A DNA stretch of 64,000 nucleotides from contig CAVOTD010000007.1 of assembly GCA_963698995.1 (NCBI GenBank), forward strand, positions 372,001 to 436,000, written 5' to 3'. Positions within the stretch are counted from its first letter, which is position 1. The number at the start of each line of letters is the position of its first letter. The notes beneath the pieces were generated by a model. The model saw only the letters and a list, made by a program, of their open reading frames with translations, searched no databases and was not told the DNA's origin. Source of the DNA: AP-15 sp963698995 (lineage in GTDB: Bacteria > Pseudomonadota > Alphaproteobacteria > ATCC43930 > CGMCC-115725). Made by a program: the position numbers and the translations under genes. Shown here piece after piece: positions 18,587-27,768 of the stretch.

Positions 18587-19685
18587 TCAAATGACCAATC
18601 CGGTGCGCGGATCGATCAAGTGCATCTGGTTGAGGTCGGCCACCAGGCGCATCGACTCGCCGGCGGCACCGGCCGCGGCGGGGTTGACCCGGCCGCAAAC
18701 CTCAACCCCGTCGACGACGAAATAGACCATCGTCTCCATGCCCATCGGCTCGACGACGTCGAGCCTTGCGTCGAAGCCGGTGGCGCCGGGTGGCACTTCA
18801 CCGCGCCCTTCGATGATGTGCTCGGGACGCAGGCCAAAGGTCAGCTCGCTGCCGACCCGCGAGCGATAGCGGGCCTCGCGCGAGGACGGCACCGGAAAAG
18901 ACAGCCAGTCCGACAACCGGACGGTCAGCCCGCTACCATTCTCGACCAGACGGCAGGGCAGCAGGTTCATCGTCGGCGAGCCAATAAAGGCAGCGACGAA
19001 CTGGGTTTTCGGCGCGTGGTAGACCTCGTGCGGCGAGCCGATCTGATCGATCCGTCCGGCATTCATGATAACGACGCGATCGGCCAATGTCATCGCTTCA
19101 ATCTGATCGTGCGTGACGTAGACCGTCGTCGTGGTCACCTGCTGATGGATCTTTTTGATCTCGGTCCGCATCTGGACGCGCAGCTTGGCGTCGAGGTTCG
19201 AGAGCGGCTCGTCGAACAGAAAGACTTTGGGATTGCGCACGATGGCGCGGCCCATCGCGACGCGCTGGCGCTGCCCGCCGGAAAGCTGCTTGGGGCGACG
19301 GCCGAGAAGGTCGGTAATGTCGAGGATACGGGCGGCGACTTCAACCCGTTCCTTGATTTCCGGCTTCGGAAATTTCTTCAGCCGCAGGCCGAAGGACATG
19401 TTCTCGAACACCGTCATGTGCGGATAGAGCGCGTAGTTCTGGAACACCATCGCGATGTCCCGGTCCTTGGGCGGTACGTCGTTGACCAGCTGGTCGCCGA
19501 TAAAGATCTCGCCTGAGGTGGCTTCCTCGAGCCCGGCGATCATCCGCAAGGTGGTGCTCTTGCCGCAGCCGGAAGGTCCGACCAGCACGATGAACTCGCG
19601 GTCGGCGATGTCGAGATCGATGCCCTGAACCGCAGGGGTCTCGGTCGAACGTCTTGACGATATTGCGGAGCGCGACTTGCGCCAT
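18587..19685 (-). CDS. Sugar ABC importer ATPase (UgpC/MalK-like), one frameshift near the start
   Basis: The long frame from about 19640 to 18587 has Walker A GPSGCGKST, signature LSGGQRQR, Walker B FLFDEP and the C-terminal TOBE/MalK regulatory domain (FGLRPEHI). The true N-terminus, MAQVALRNIVKTFD at 19685, is in another frame; one extra base near 19643 separates it from ETPAVQGIDLDIAD. Unbroken it would be about 365 residues, normal for CUT1 importers. It energises the two permeases just upstream. If the indel is real, the protein would lack its first strands. Confidence 0.82.
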
Positions 19686-19688
19686 TTG

Positions 19689-20609
19689 TCACCCTTTCGT
19701 CGCCCCGGCGGTTAGGCCGGAGATGTAATAGTCCATCAGGAACGCGTAGATGATCAGCGGCGGTGCAGCCCCGAGCAGCGCGCCGGTCATGATTTGCCCC
19801 CAATTATAGACGTCCCCCCGGATCAGGGTGGTGACGATGCCGACCGGCAGCACCAGCTGGTCGGCCGATGTCGTAAAGGCCAACGGGTAGAGGAAATTCG
19901 CCCACGATACGGTAAAGCAGAAGATCGTCGCGGCAATGATCCCGGGAATCGCCACCGGGATGAAAATACGAGTCAGCATCTGCATATACCCGGCGCCGTC
20001 GATCAGGGCCGCCTCGTCGAGCTCCTTCGGAATGCTGGCGAAGTAGCCGATCATGATCCAGGTGCAGAACGGCACGGTCAGCGTCGGGTAGAGGATGATC
20101 AGAACCCACCAATGATTGATCAGCTCGATACCCGTCTTGTCGTGAATGAAGGCGAAAGTCTTGAACAGCGGAATGAACAGCAGCGTGTCCGGAATGAGAT
20201 AGGTCAGGAAAACACCGGTCGCGAGGGTAGCGGATCCCCAGAACCGCATCCTCGCCAACGCAAATGCGGCCAGAACACTGACCACCATGGTCAGCGACAC
20301 TACGCACACCGAGACGATCGCCGAATTGCGAAAGAAGGTCAGGTATTGGTTCTGGGTCAACAGCTCGATGTAGTTCGACAGAGTGGGGTGATAGACCCAC
20401 CAAGGATTTGTCGCTGCCGAGATCTCCGCGCTCGTTTTGAGCGAGGTGATGAACATGTAGATCGGCGGCGTCAAAAAGAAGATCACGAACAGGATCAGGA
20501 AGACATAAGACCAGAACAGCGTCTTGCGCCGGCCGCGCGAGATGCTGCCGTAGCGCGCGACGCGGGCCTTGCCGCCGGTTGCCGTAACCGTTGCCGTCGT
20601 CATCGTCAT
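19689..20609 (-). CDS. Sugar ABC importer permease (MalG/UgpE-like)
   Basis: 306 residues with six hydrophobic segments. The coupling helix EAALIDGAGYMQMLTRIFIPVAIPG carries the EAA motif (EAAxxDGA, then Pro). The N-terminal cytoplasmic head and TM1 (FLILFVIFFLTPPIYMFITS) are typical of the CUT1 inner subunit. Its start overlaps the stop of the other permease by ATGA, and its stop lies four bases before the ATPase start. Substrate probably a sugar, sugar phosphate or polyol, from family and the adjacent dehydrogenases. Confidence 0.87.
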   Translation of the reverse strand: MTMTTATVTATGGKARVARYGSISRGRRKTLFWSYVFLILFVIFFLTPPIYMFITSLKTSAEISAATNPWWVYHPTLSNYIELLTQNQYLTFFRNSAIVSVCVVSLTMVVSVLAAFALARMRFWGSATLATGVFLTYLIPDTLLFIPLFKTFAFIHDKTGIELINHWWVLIILYPTLTVPFCTWIMIGYFASIPKELDEAALIDGAGYMQMLTRIFIPVAIPGIIAATIFCFTVSWANFLYPLAFTTSADQLVLPVGIVTTLIRGDVYNWGQIMTGALLGAAPPLIIYAFLMDYYISGLTAGATKG

Positions 20610-21535
20610 GCCTCGTTACCCCGACGGCGTACGTTGCGCAAGATGAAGAACGCCGCGATCGCCAGGATCGGCGCCATAAATAGCGATACCGAAGCGCCGA
20701 GCGGGATGTCATTCCCCCAGATCGCCAAGGTGAACGCCCAGGTGGCAAAGACATGGGTTTGATCGACCGGCCCGCCATTGGTCAGGATCTTGACGATATC
20801 GAAATTGGCGAAGGTCACGATCAACGAGAAGAGGGCGGTAATCTGGATGATGTTTCGCATCATCGGAACGTTGATGTACCAGATCTTTTGGAACCAGTTG
20901 GCGCCGTCGATCGCCGCAGCTTCGTGCAGTTGCTCGGGCACGGATTTGAGCGCGGCGAGATACATGATCATAAAGAACGGCGAACCGACCCAGACATTGA
21001 CCAGGATCACGCAAAAGCGCGCCCAGTAGGGATTGCCGAGCCAGGCGATCTGCGGAATGCCGAGATGGGCGAAAACCCAGTTGAACGCGCTGTAGGACGG
21101 GTCGAACAGCCACAGCCAAGCGAGCGTGCTCATCGCCGGCGGGATAACCCAGGGGATCAGCAACATCCCGCGCCATTTGCGCTGGCCTTGCGCCGGCAGG
21201 TTGTGCACGAAATGGGCAACGATGAACCCGACGACAGCCTTGAAAATCACGGCGGTAACGGCGAACAGCAGCGACTGCTCGACCACCATCCAAAACGTAT
21301 TGCGCTTGAACAGAAATTCGAAATTGCCAAACCCGACAAAGTGCTGCATCGACTTGTTCAGGGTCGCCAAGTGTATCGAATACAATGCCGGGTAGACGAC
21401 CAGACAGGCAACGATCGTGATCAGCGGCAAAGCCATCAGAAAGGCTATCGTCGATTTGCGCCGCGCGAATTTGTGCAGGGTGATCCGCCTCTCCACTCTC
21501 GCAACGCGGAGGTCACGGGTTACGACGTCTGCCAT
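20606..21535 (-). CDS. Sugar ABC importer permease (MalF/UgpA-like)
   Basis: 309 residues, six hydrophobic segments. The EAA loop reads EAAAIDGANWFQKIWYINVP. TM1 (IAFLMALPLITIVACLVVYP) follows a basic N-terminus. It is the partner permease of the CUT1 importer. An AGGAGAGG ribosome-binding site precedes ATG 21535. Immediately upstream, where the solute-binding protein gene should be, only a remnant is present. Confidence 0.87.
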   Translation of the reverse strand: MADVVTRDLRVARVERRITLHKFARRKSTIAFLMALPLITIVACLVVYPALYSIHLATLNKSMQHFVGFGNFEFLFKRNTFWMVVEQSLLFAVTAVIFKAVVGFIVAHFVHNLPAQGQRKWRGMLLIPWVIPPAMSTLAWLWLFDPSYSAFNWVFAHLGIPQIAWLGNPYWARFCVILVNVWVGSPFFMIMYLAALKSVPEQLHEAAAIDGANWFQKIWYINVPMMRNIIQITALFSLIVTFANFDIVKILTNGGPVDQTHVFATWAFTLAIWGNDIPLGASVSLFMAPILAIAAFFILRNVRRRGNEA

Positions 21536-21638
21536 CCCTCTCCTCTCCTCATGCCGGGCACCGGTTGGCGCGCCGCGTCATCACCAATTCTGACAAGCAA
21601 TTCTCGATCAATTAGGCGCAGCAGCTGCACCTGCCGCT

Positions 21639-21815
21639 TCACATCCGCGTGAAGCCCTCGATCTCGGGCGCCGCCCAATCTACCGCCTTATTGATCGGGT
21701 TCGCCGCCTTGCGTGCATGCGGCCCGCGGACGAACGGGACCGCCAGGCTCGTCGTTGACAGGGCCACAGTCTTCAAAACCGTACGTCTTGTTGGCGAGGT
21801 AATCCTCTCCTCGAC
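21639..21815 (-). pseudogene. Solute-binding protein remnant: Tat signal joined to C-terminal tail
   Basis: The frame contains a twin-arginine signal (TRRTVLKTVALSTTSLAVPF, then VRGPHA), followed almost at once by NKAVDWAAPEIEGFTRM and a stop. In related importers the same two ends belong to a binding protein of over 400 residues, so the whole mature domain is missing. AGGAGAGG stands before an ATT where an ATG is expected, so even the start codon may be lost. The surrounding 21536-21901 holds no other gene. Without a binding protein the importer should be non-functional unless one is supplied elsewhere. Confidence 0.65.
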
Positions 21816-21901
21816 TGATGCGGGTAATTGGCCGATGCCGCACCCGATTCGATAGCGTTGCAGCCATTCTATCGCAGCTATGCGAAAAATCGTCATCTAT
21901 T

Positions 21902-23752
21902 TTATGGTTGCTGTGGAGCGGTCGGCGAATCCCCGCCAGTCGGGCTGAAGATGCCGGCGTCGTCGCGCAGACCACCGCGATGGCGCTCGAGCTCATGAGC
22001 ATAACGCCGCAGAGCGTAGGCTTCGCTCAAATAGCCGATGATTCGGCGGTCTTTCGCATTGTCTACGACCGGGAGGGTCTCTTGCGCCGCCTGGCTGAAT
22101 CGATCGAGCGCGGTGCGCAGATTGTCGCCTGGCAACAGGAACGGCGCCGGCTGCGAGAGGAGTTCGCCCACGGTCTTTTCGGTGTCCGTGCTGTCAGACG
22201 CGTTCGGCTCGCCGGGATCGATGATCCCGGAAAAGCTGCCGCGGCCGTCGACGACAAATACCTGCCTGATGCTGCCGGGCGGAAAACGGCGGCGCAGCTC
22301 GTCGAGCGGCAACTCGGCGGCAATCACGGCCGGGTCGCGCCGCATCATCGGGCCGACCAGCAGCTCGTTGATCCAGCCGACATCCTCGGGGCTGCGGATC
22401 GCTAGACCGCGCAGGTGGAAGCGCCAGGTCGCAAACGAATAACCGAACCAGTGCCGCACCGCGATCGCGGCAGTGACCACCCCGACCATGACGCCGATGG
22501 TCGCCGCAAAGTCGCCGGTCGTCTCGAGCACGATCATGATCATTGTCATCGGTGCGCCGACGATCGCGGCGGCGACGGCGCCCATGCCCACCAAAGTATA
22601 GATCAGCGGGTCGGCGCCGAGATTGGGGCTGAGCCGAACCAGCAACGCGCCGATAAAGCTGCCGAACAGACTGCCGAGGAACAGCGAGGTGCTAAACAGG
22701 CCGCCCCGAAACCCGGAACCGATCGATACTGCTGAAGCCACAATCTTGGCGATGATCAGCCCTGCCAGAAAAGGCAGATCGAAGCCGGAATGCAGCACTC
22801 GCATGATTCCGCCGTGCCCGCTGCCGAGGATCTGCGGGAACAGCAGCGCCATGGCCCCGATCAGAAGGCCGCCGAGTGCCGGCCGTGCCCAGCGCGGCAC
22901 AGCGAGCGAGCGGAACAGCGCTTCGGTCGAGGTGACCCCCTTCATGACGAGGATGCCAAGCCCCGCCGAGGCTAGGCCCAAACCGAAAAAGGCCGGGTAG
23001 TCGGTCGCCGATATAACGATTTCGTGCCAGACGACGAATATCGGGTTCGAGCCGACCAGCCCACGGACCACCAGCGCTCCGGTCAGGGCTGCGATGCCGA
23101 CCGGCGCGAGGGCCTGTAGCGTGTAGCTGCCGATGATCAGCTCGAAGGCGTAGAAGGCGCCGGTGAGCGGGGCGTTGAAGGCGGCCGCAATCGCGCCGGC
23201 GGCGCCGCAGCCGACAAGCGTGCGGATGTCGTCGCGCCGCAATTCGACCGATCTGCCGAGCCGCGAGGCGAGGGCGGCGCCGAGCTGCGTATAGGCCGCC
23301 TCAAGCCCGACCGAGGCGCCGAACCCACCCGAAAGCAGGGTAACCGCGACGAGGCCCAGGCTGTCGCCAACGGACATCCGACCGCCGAACAACGCGTTCG
23401 CTTCAATGGCGTCGACGACCTCGCGCGGCCGCCAGCGCCGCAGCAGAGCCAAGACGAGGCCGACCAAGAGCCCGCCGAGAACCGGCATCATCAACACCCG
23501 AGCCGGGCCAAGGTGAATATCGCTCAAATGCCCGTCGGAGGGGATCGCGAAAGCAAGCTGCCGCAGCAGCGTCAGCAACAAGTCGACCAAGACCACCCCG
23601 ACGCCGGCCGCGACCCCGGTGGCCAGCGCGAGCACAAGCAGAAACAACTCGCTGTCCCGCAGCCGGGTCTCGGTGGGGAGCGTGCTCTCCACTTCCGCGG
23701 CTGTCCGCTGTGCTGCGCTGGCAGGTGCAATTTCGGCCACGCTAGAGCCCAT
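21902..23752 (-). CDS. ClC-type chloride channel/transporter with C-terminal CBS region
   Basis: From the ATG at 23752 it has 616 residues; a TTG at 23797 would add 15. The ClC signature regions are GGFGASVGLEAAYTQLG, with the gating Glu, and GSGFRGGLFSTSLFLG. The selectivity-filter segment GSGxP is altered. Ten or more hydrophobic segments are present, then a cytoplasmic region from about residue 450 with two CBS-like halves (VFVVDGRGSFSGIID and LPVVDNAKDRRIIGYLSE). It moves Cl- across the inner membrane; channel or H+ antiporter cannot be told here. It stands alone. Confidence 0.88.
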   Translation of the reverse strand: MGSSVAEIAPASAAQRTAAEVESTLPTETRLRDSELFLLVLALATGVAAGVGVVLVDLLLTLLRQLAFAIPSDGHLSDIHLGPARVLMMPVLGGLLVGLVLALLRRWRPREVVDAIEANALFGGRMSVGDSLGLVAVTLLSGGFGASVGLEAAYTQLGAALASRLGRSVELRRDDIRTLVGCGAAGAIAAAFNAPLTGAFYAFELIIGSYTLQALAPVGIAALTGALVVRGLVGSNPIFVVWHEIVISATDYPAFFGLGLASAGLGILVMKGVTSTEALFRSLAVPRWARPALGGLLIGAMALLFPQILGSGHGGIMRVLHSGFDLPFLAGLIIAKIVASAVSIGSGFRGGLFSTSLFLGSLFGSFIGALLVRLSPNLGADPLIYTLVGMGAVAAAIVGAPMTMIMIVLETTGDFAATIGVMVGVVTAAIAVRHWFGYSFATWRFHLRGLAIRSPEDVGWINELLVGPMMRRDPAVIAAELPLDELRRRFPPGSIRQVFVVDGRGSFSGIIDPGEPNASDSTDTEKTVGELLSQPAPFLLPGDNLRTALDRFSQAAQETLPVVDNAKDRRIIGYLSEAYALRRYAHELERHRGGLRDDAGIFSPTGGDSPTAPQQP

Positions 23753-23935
23753 AGGCGAGTCGGCCCGATATGACAAGATCAGTCTGAAAAGTTCCAACGG
23801 CCGTTACCGACGCGACGCATCACCGATCTGCTGAGGCCGAGGCGTGCGCAGATCGCCGGACTTGACCAGCGGCTGCCTGGCTCAGGGCGGCATTGCAGCC
23901 ATCAGAGCGGTTCAGCCGAGATCTCACTTCTCCGG

Positions 23936-24221
23936 TCAGTCTTCTGGCGTACAAGTCGCCGGAGGCCCTCCCGAGCACTCGAGGCCGGGGCAGCATTGCT
24001 CATTCGATGTGCAAGGCTCGCCTACGCGGGTGCACTCCGTCGCGTGCGCGTGTGAAATAAAATCGAGCCCGAGCCTGTGCAGCAATTCGGGTAGTTGGGT
24101 CCCGATGGACGACGCCGTGTTTTTTTTCGACCGCTCGCGGGATTGCCGAATCCTCCGCCGACAAAACTCGCGGCAAGGCGGCAAACACGGTGAGCGCCAC
24201 CGCGATTACCAGGATGCGCAT
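23936..24221 (-). pseudogene. Small secreted Cys-rich knottin-like protein, frame broken at an A8 run
   Basis: ATG 24221 follows GGAGA and opens a signal peptide (MRILVIAVALTVFAALPRVL, cleavage after SA). At 24120-24127 the coding strand has eight A. With one A fewer, the frame continues for 94 residues into a Cys-rich tail: C, six residues, C, five, CC, four, C, seven, C, then TPED and stop. This spacing is that of inhibitor-cystine-knot peptides. As read, the first frame ends at 24000 without the Cys motif. Homopolymer miscount, slippage expression or true loss are all possible. Confidence 0.55.
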
Positions 24222-24281
24222 AACACGTCTCCATATTCGGCCAAGCGGGCGAGAGCCTTGCCAAGAGAAATCATAGGTCAG

Positions 24282-25550
24282 CTACCGTTCGGTCAGCTTC
24301 AATTCGATGCGCCGATTGCGGCGGTAGGCATCCTCGGTATTCCGCGGATCGAGGGGCTGCTTGTCGGCGAACCCGGCCGCGCTTAGCCGTTCTGGGGGCA
24401 CTCCTTCCTCGATGGCAAAGCGCACGACCGATATTGCGCGGGCGGTCGACAACTCCCAGTTGGAGGGGAATTGCGAAGTGCTGATCGGGCGGCGATCGGT
24501 ATGCCCGTCGACCCGCAAGATCCAGCTGATGTCGGGCGGGATTTTGGCGGCGATTTCTTTCAGCGCCGCGATAACCGGTTTGAGTTGCTTCTTGGCGCCA
24601 TCGGTGAGCTCCGAGCTGCCTGGTGCGAACAACACCTCCGATTGGAAGACGAAGCGGTCCCCGACGATATGGATATCGGGCCGATTGCCGAGGATCTCCC
24701 GCAGCCGGCCGAAGAATTCGGAGCGGTAGCGAGCCAGTTCCTCGACCTTGTTGACGAGCGCCAGATTGAGGCGCTTCCCGAGCTCGACGATTTGCCCCTG
24801 TTGGTCCTTGACCTTGGTTTCGGAGGCATCGAGGGCGGCGGCGATCCGCGACAGCTGCTCGCGCAATGTGGCGATCTGTGCATTCAATTCGTCGACTCGG
24901 GCGAGGGCTTGCCGGCTAATGTCCTTCTCGGCGGTCAGCGCCCGCTCGGCGCCTTCGGCGCGGCTGCCGAGCTCCCGCACGCGGACGTCTCGGACGTCGA
25001 TCTCCTTCTGCGCAAGCGAAGTCTTCTCCTGCTCGGAGGCGAGACGGGCTTCGAGTTCCTTTGAACGATCGCGCAACGCCGCCGCTCCCCCCTGCTGTTG
25101 CGCAAGAGCGGCAAGCTTCGCTTCGAGATCGGCCCGCACGCTCTTCAAAGCTTCAAGGTCCTGCCGCAGACTAGCGATCTCGCGGAGCTGCAGCTCGATT
25201 TTCTCCTTGTCGACGCTGACCATTGCGTCGGCGTCACGCAGTTTGCCGGTCAGCTGGTTGCTTTCAGCCAGTGCGCTCTTTAACTGCGCGGACAGCTCAT
25301 TGGTGCCGGACCGCAGCTCGTCGTTAGCGCGCCGCTCGACAGCGAGCAGGCTCGCCAACTCGTCGACCTGCTGCTGCAGCTGCTGCAACGCTTGGTCGCG
25401 ACCGGACAGCGCCACTCCGAGATAGAACTGGCCGGCCGTGAACACCAGCAGGATGAAGATGATCACCATCAGCAGCTGGGCCAGGGCGTCGACAAAGCCC
25501 GGCCAGATGTCGATGCTCGAGCGGCGAGAGCTTCGCGGTGCTATTGCCAT
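24282..25550 (-). CDS. OmpA/MotB-like peptidoglycan-binding protein with long coiled coil
   Basis: 422 residues: a cytoplasmic N-terminus, one transmembrane helix at about 21-45 (GFVDALAQLLMVIIFILLVF), a coiled coil from about 50 to 275 rich in Leu, Glu, Lys and Gln, and an OmpA-C domain from about 285 (ILRVDGHTDRRPI, LSAAGFADKQPLD, NRRIELKL). The pore-helix Asp of MotB is present in FVDAL. It pairs with the MotA/ExbB-like gene 21 bases upstream and probably forms a proton-driven envelope unit of unknown output. Not a flagellar stator by context. Confidence 0.87.
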   Translation of the reverse strand: MAIAPRSSRRSSIDIWPGFVDALAQLLMVIIFILLVFTAGQFYLGVALSGRDQALQQLQQQVDELASLLAVERRANDELRSGTNELSAQLKSALAESNQLTGKLRDADAMVSVDKEKIELQLREIASLRQDLEALKSVRADLEAKLAALAQQQGGAAALRDRSKELEARLASEQEKTSLAQKEIDVRDVRVRELGSRAEGAERALTAEKDISRQALARVDELNAQIATLREQLSRIAAALDASETKVKDQQGQIVELGKRLNLALVNKVEELARYRSEFFGRLREILGNRPDIHIVGDRFVFQSEVLFAPGSSELTDGAKKQLKPVIAALKEIAAKIPPDISWILRVDGHTDRRPISTSQFPSNWELSTARAISVVRFAIEEGVPPERLSAAGFADKQPLDPRNTEDAYRRNRRIELKLTER

Positions 25551-25571
25551 CGCTGTGACAGAGGAGCGCCG

Positions 25572-26726
25572 TCAGCGCCGCGCGTCGTCGGCAAGAGCGG
25601 CGATGGTGCGCGCGACGATGCGGATATCGCCGCGTAGGTCCTGCACGCTCTGCTCCCTGCCCTGCACCACATCCTCGCTGAGGCGCGCGATATAAGCTTC
25701 GATGTTGCGCAGATGGCCGCGCAGAACATCGTCATGCCCGTGGGCGTTCTCGACGGCGTCGGCGAGACGAGTGAGCGAAGGCCGCAGTTCCAATTGGTTC
25801 TCGGCGAGCCGCACCATCAGGATCTGCCCTGCCTTCATTTGCTCTGCGAGAACCCCGAGACGATCCGTCAGGCTTGCGAGAGTGGCGTTGGCGCCGATCC
25901 GGCTCTCCTCACTTCGCGCAAGAATGCGCTGGAGGTTCTCCAGGCTATCCGCGGTTTGCTCGAGCAACGCCTGAATATAGGCCGGCACCGACCCGTCTCC
26001 GGTATCGCTCAAGGATCCGCTGGAAAGCCGCGTATAGGCCGACAGCGATTCCTCGAGCTCGTTGTAGAACCGGTTCTGCGCTTGGCCGGCCTGCAAATCG
26101 AGGAAGCCGAGGACGAGGCTGCCCGCGAGCCCGAACAATGACGCGCTGAACGCGGTCCCCATGCCGTGAAGCGGCGATTCCAAGCCGGATTTGAGGTCGG
26201 CGAAGGCGCGAGCGACATCGCCGGTCCCGATATTCAGCGCACCGATGACATCTCCGACCGAGCGCACCGTCTCCAAAAGCCCGTAGAAGGTGCCGAGAAG
26301 CCCAAGAAAGATCAGCACGCCGATCAGGTAGCGCGAGGTTTCGCGCGTTTCGTTGAGCCGCGAAGCAATGCCATCGAGCAGCGCCTGCAACGAGCTCGCC
26401 GAGAGACTGACTCGCCGGCCCTGCTGTACCCGCAGCATGCGCGCCATCGGCCCGAGCAGTCTCGGCGCCGGGTCCAGTAAGGCCGCCGGATCGTCGGCGG
26501 TCTGACGGTTGCGAAAGCTTTCGATCCAGTCAAGCTCGGGGTCGAGCAGCAAGACCTGGCGAAAAATGTAGATAATGCCGGCGATCAGAATACCGAGAAT
26601 GACGCCGTTGACCCCGGGATTGCCCATGAAAGCGTTAGCCAGCGAGCGCCCGAGCGCCGCCGCCAAGCCCGCCACCAGCACGAGGAACAGAACCATCCGA
26701 ACAAGGAAGCGGCGCGACTGGTTCAT
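25572..26726 (-). CDS. MotA/TolQ/ExbB-like membrane protein
   Basis: 384 residues with hydrophobic segments at about 10-30, 40-60, 130-155 and 190-215. The third segment (YLIGVLIFLGLLGTFYGLLETVRSV) and the loop with GMGTAFSASLFGLAGSLVLGFLDLQ match the MotA/TolQ/ExbB proton-channel domain. A helical tail with LGVLAEQMKAGQ follows. Co-transcribed with the OmpA/MotB-like partner. This gene pair is common in Alphaproteobacteria outside flagellar loci; the load it drives is unknown. Confidence 0.85.
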   Translation of the reverse strand: MNQSRRFLVRMVLFLVLVAGLAAALGRSLANAFMGNPGVNGVILGILIAGIIYIFRQVLLLDPELDWIESFRNRQTADDPAALLDPAPRLLGPMARMLRVQQGRRVSLSASSLQALLDGIASRLNETRETSRYLIGVLIFLGLLGTFYGLLETVRSVGDVIGALNIGTGDVARAFADLKSGLESPLHGMGTAFSASLFGLAGSLVLGFLDLQAGQAQNRFYNELEESLSAYTRLSSGSLSDTGDGSVPAYIQALLEQTADSLENLQRILARSEESRIGANATLASLTDRLGVLAEQMKAGQILMVRLAENQLELRPSLTRLADAVENAHGHDDVLRGHLRNIEAYIARLSEDVVQGREQSVQDLRGDIRIVARTIAALADDARR

Positions 26727-26905
26727 CCGGTAAAGTCGCCGCTACCTGTAATCGCGCTGACGCTCACTGCAATCCCAGGACCCCGCCCGCATCGGTGCTT
26801 CTCCGGTGAGCGCACCCTGAACTGCGCAGCCGCACCCGACGCCGATCGATCAGCAAAGGTACCGCATCGCGCGGTTGCGCAACAACGAAATCTCCGGGCG
26901 CGAAT

Positions 26906-27721
26906 TCACGACGCGGCCCGGCTTCCGCGCATCGCTTGCTTGATCAGCGCGGCGAGAGGCAAATGTAGGTGCGGGTTGGCGGCCAACACGTCGCCGCTCT
27001 CCATCATGCCGTGGCCGCCCGTCATGTCGCTGACATACCCGCCCGCCTCACGCACCAACAGGACGCCGGCGGCAATGTCCCACGGCGACAGGCCGAACTC
27101 CCAAAACCCATCGAAACGGCCGGCCGCGACGTAAGCGAGATCGAGGGCCGCCGACCCGATTCGCCGTATGCCGCTGGTGGCGCCCATTACCGCCGCCAGC
27201 GTGGCGAGATAAATCGGATAATCGGCGCGACCGCCAAACGGCATGCCGCTGCCGATCACCGCCTCGCCGAGCTGACGCCGAGCCGAGACCCGGAGTCGCC
27301 GATCGTTGACGTAGGCACCGACGCCCTTCTCGGCCCAGTACATCTCGTCGCGAATCGGCTCGTAGATCACACCGGCGACGATCTCGCCATCGCGTTCCAG
27401 AGCAATCGAGATTGCGAAATGGGGAAGCCCATGAAGAAAATTCGTCGTGCCGTCGAGGGGATCGACAATCCAGCGGTGCCGCGTATCCGATCCCGCTTCT
27501 GCGCCGCTTTCTTCGAACAGCATCGAATAGCCGGGGCGCGCCTTTCTCAGCTCGGTCTTGAGGGCGCGCTCGGCCTTGAGATCGGCGGTCGAGACGAACT
27601 CGCCCGTGCCCTTGATCGAAACCTGCAGGTGCTCGATCTCGCCGAAGTCACGAATCAGACCGCGCGCCGCCTTTAGCGCCGCGTTGCCCATGACGTTCAG
27701 GATCGGCGACCGCATCACCAT
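26906..27721 (-). CDS. suhB: Inositol monophosphatase family protein SuhB
   Basis: 271 residues. Metal-site motifs are EE at 70-71, WIVDPLDGTTNF at 84-95 and SPWDIAAG late in the chain, all diagnostic of the Li+-sensitive inositol monophosphatase family. It hydrolyses myo-inositol phosphates, and in bacteria SuhB can also act in rRNA transcription. It starts 47 bases after efp on the same strand, so the two are probably one transcript. Start taken at ATG 27721; ATG 27715 is possible. The 179 bases after it hold nothing recognised. Confidence 0.92.
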   Translation of the reverse strand: MVMRSPILNVMGNAALKAARGLIRDFGEIEHLQVSIKGTGEFVSTADLKAERALKTELRKARPGYSMLFEESGAEAGSDTRHRWIVDPLDGTTNFLHGLPHFAISIALERDGEIVAGVIYEPIRDEMYWAEKGVGAYVNDRRLRVSARRQLGEAVIGSGMPFGGRADYPIYLATLAAVMGATSGIRRIGSAALDLAYVAAGRFDGFWEFGLSPWDIAAGVLLVREAGGYVSDMTGGHGMMESGDVLAANPHLHLPLAALIKQAMRGSRAAS

Positions 27722-27768
27722 TTTGATGAGCTTTCCCTAGTGCGGCGGGCCCAAGCCCGCCTTGAGCC

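Noticed and set aside
24282..26726. MotA-like plus OmpA-like pair as a Zorya anti-phage system
   Set aside because: No ZorC, ZorD or ZorE-type gene is adjacent, and this pair next to suhB and efp looks like a common alphaproteobacterial housekeeping arrangement.
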